Shown: positions 63,901 through 64,000 of the stretch, in pieces
How positions within the stretch are numbered: position 1 is the first letter of the stretch
Layout of the letters: the number at the start of each line of letters is the position of its first letter
Assembly (NCBI RefSeq): GCF_030936135.1
Contig: NC_082637.1
Coordinates: 11,855,001 to 11,919,000 of the forward strand
Direction: 5' to 3'
Source: Gavia stellata
Taxonomy: Eukaryota > Chordata > Aves > Gaviiformes > Gaviidae
DNA: 64,000 bases
Program-made: the position numbers and the translations under genes
The notes under the pieces: model-generated
What the model was told of the DNA's origin: nothing
Seen by the model: only the letters and a program-made list of their open reading frames with translations
Database searches by the model: none

Positions 63901-64000
63901 GTTTCCAGCCACCCTTCACCCATGTCAAATGTATGGGAAAAGTCCTGTTCATTAGCAACGGGAAACCTGTACACAGAGAAGCTTGGAATGGAAGGGACAG
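51876..64000 (+). CDS. Unnamed sushi/CCP-domain protein gene, 3' end outside window
   Basis: Candidate exons: 51876-51978 (signal peptide), 59464-59646, 60217-60444, 60891-61133, 61538-61786, 62670-62918 and 63802 to the window end. Every junction is GT-AG and phase 1-1, so domains can be lost or gained without breaking the frame. Each domain exon encodes one module of 61-83 residues with the pattern C-x-x-P-x-W...P...Y...N-E-x-x-x-L-x-C...VKC...W...C, a divergent complement control protein (sushi) fold. Potential N-glycosylation sites (NQS, NGT, NLT, NST) occur in the first three modules. This suggests a secreted or membrane protein that binds other proteins, as sushi proteins do in complement control and cytokine reception. 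The true ligand, any membrane anchor and the gene name are unknown. The linking of the first exon to the array across 7.5 kb is inferred. Confidence 0.65.
51979..59463 (+). other. Candidate first intron of the sushi gene
   Basis: No further WDxxL-type sushi exon was found on reading. It holds a 31-bp tandem repeat (56,683-56,744), an A tract (57,243-57,260), a 17-bp direct repeat at about 54,598-54,640 and GC-rich random ORFs on both strands. Confidence 0.45.
56683..56744 (+). repeat. 31-bp tandem repeat x 2
   Basis: GTCTCCCACCCTGCCTTCGG followed by GCTCTGCCTGG occurs at 56,683 and again at 56,714. Confidence 0.85.
59464..59646 (+). CDS. Sushi exon 1 (third cysteine missing)
   Basis: Follows TTGCACACAG. 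The module begins RCKAPSDWDPKLQVTPNQSS and ends TLWNGTATCKG, donor AAGG|GTACGC. It has cysteines 1, 2 and 4 of a sushi domain. At the position of cysteine 3 the codon is TAC (Tyr, 59,595-59,597) within IRYIASG. It is 61 codons long, the shortest module of the set. Confidence 0.75.
60217..60444 (+). CDS. Sushi exon 2
   Basis: Follows CCTCTGTGCAG. The module begins RCQQPQWDSRLRFTPKQRFY, continues NEELTLSCFMEDLPPLAVIR-C, and ends WHGVSENLTC before ACGG|GTAAGT. All four expected cysteines are present. 76 codons. Confidence 0.8.
60891..61133 (+). CDS. Sushi exon 3 (extra cysteine)
   Basis: Follows TCCCTGACAG. The module begins KCPKPKWYKKVQIAPRKSSY and continues NEELTLTCPGDFKPSF then CKVKC, so there is a fifth cysteine (61,007-61,009) four residues before cysteine 3. 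It ends GAWMHIERAVGC, donor TTG|GTAAGT. 81 codons. Confidence 0.8.
61538..61786 (+). CDS. Sushi exon 4 (first copy of the repeated exon)
   Basis: Follows ACTCTGACAG. The module begins MCQRPLWDSSLRMEPDQENY and continues NEEVMLSCPEGF, HVKCMGK, GKPVHREAWN and GRWINIQPTFSVEC, donor GATG|GTAAGG. It has four cysteines, 83 codons and both ends in phase 1. It lies inside tandem unit 1. Confidence 0.82.
62670..62918 (+). CDS. Sushi exon 5 (second copy)
   Basis: Translation is identical to exon 4, 1132 bp downstream, with the same acceptor and donor. It would add an identical 83-residue module in frame. Confidence 0.78.
63802..64000 (+). CDS. Sushi exon 6 (third copy, cut by window end)
   Basis: Starts after the same acceptor. 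The 199 nt present encode the same residues as the earlier copies up to the GRD segment. The remainder lies outside the window. Confidence 0.78.

Larger units (their letters stand above)
61381..64000 (+). repeat. Head-to-tail tandem array, 1132-bp unit, at least 2.3 copies
   Basis: Units begin TTGTGACGGGTCATGTCCTG at 61,381, 62,513 and 63,645. Each contains about 157 bp of intron, one 249-bp sushi exon and about 726 bp of following intron. The left flank diverges abruptly before 61,381. No base difference between copies was seen on reading, and four long open frames recur with identical translation at an offset of exactly 1132. Confidence 0.95.

Overview
The window is genomic DNA from a bird. 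CR1 LINE fragments with the typical 3' tail (repeats of the ATTCTGTG type) lie at three places. There are also avian-type retroviral LTRs, compact introns and a GC-rich vertebrate gene with GT-AG splicing. I cannot name the species. No bacterial operons, CRISPR arrays, tRNA genes or rRNA genes were seen.

Layout. (1) Positions 1-25,536 have no recognisable protein-coding exon. They look like the 5' flank and/or long first intron of RUSC2, with a candidate untranslated exon at 4810-4915, a CR1 tail at 15.7 kb, a truncated CR1 LINE at 22.5-23.55 kb and, just after it, a sense-oriented solo LTR at 23.7-24.3 kb. (2) Positions 25,537-44,555 (+) hold RUSC2 (iporin). Eleven coding exons splice in frame to a predicted 1606-residue protein, with a RUN domain encoded by exons 6-10 and a C-terminal SH3 domain in the last exon. 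The 3' UTR ends at an AATAAA at 44,529. A second, antisense LTR lies in its first large coding intron. (3) Positions 45.6-47.0 kb (-) carry decayed remains of CIMIP2B (FAM166B), the expected RUSC2 neighbour. One coding block is interrupted by a 100-bp CR1 tail flanked by 7-bp direct repeats. (4) Positions 47-51.8 kb contain minisatellites and no recognisable gene. (5) From 51,876 (+) to the window end there is a gene I cannot name: a candidate signal-peptide exon, a 7.5-kb gap, then a run of sushi/CCP-like exons, all in phase 1-1. The fourth sushi exon sits in a 1132-bp unit repeated head to tail at least 2.3 times with no difference seen, and the array runs off the window.

How the genes relate. 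RUSC2 is an intracellular adaptor of Golgi and vesicle traffic, and CIMIP2B is a ciliary microtubule inner protein. The sushi gene is likely secreted or on the cell surface and is unrelated to either. The growing array of identical sushi exons is the strongest candidate for something undescribed. The apparent loss of CIMIP2B and the LTR 1.2 kb upstream of the RUSC2 start-codon exon are the next most interesting. All family assignments come from reading the translated sequence and recalling the families; no search was run.
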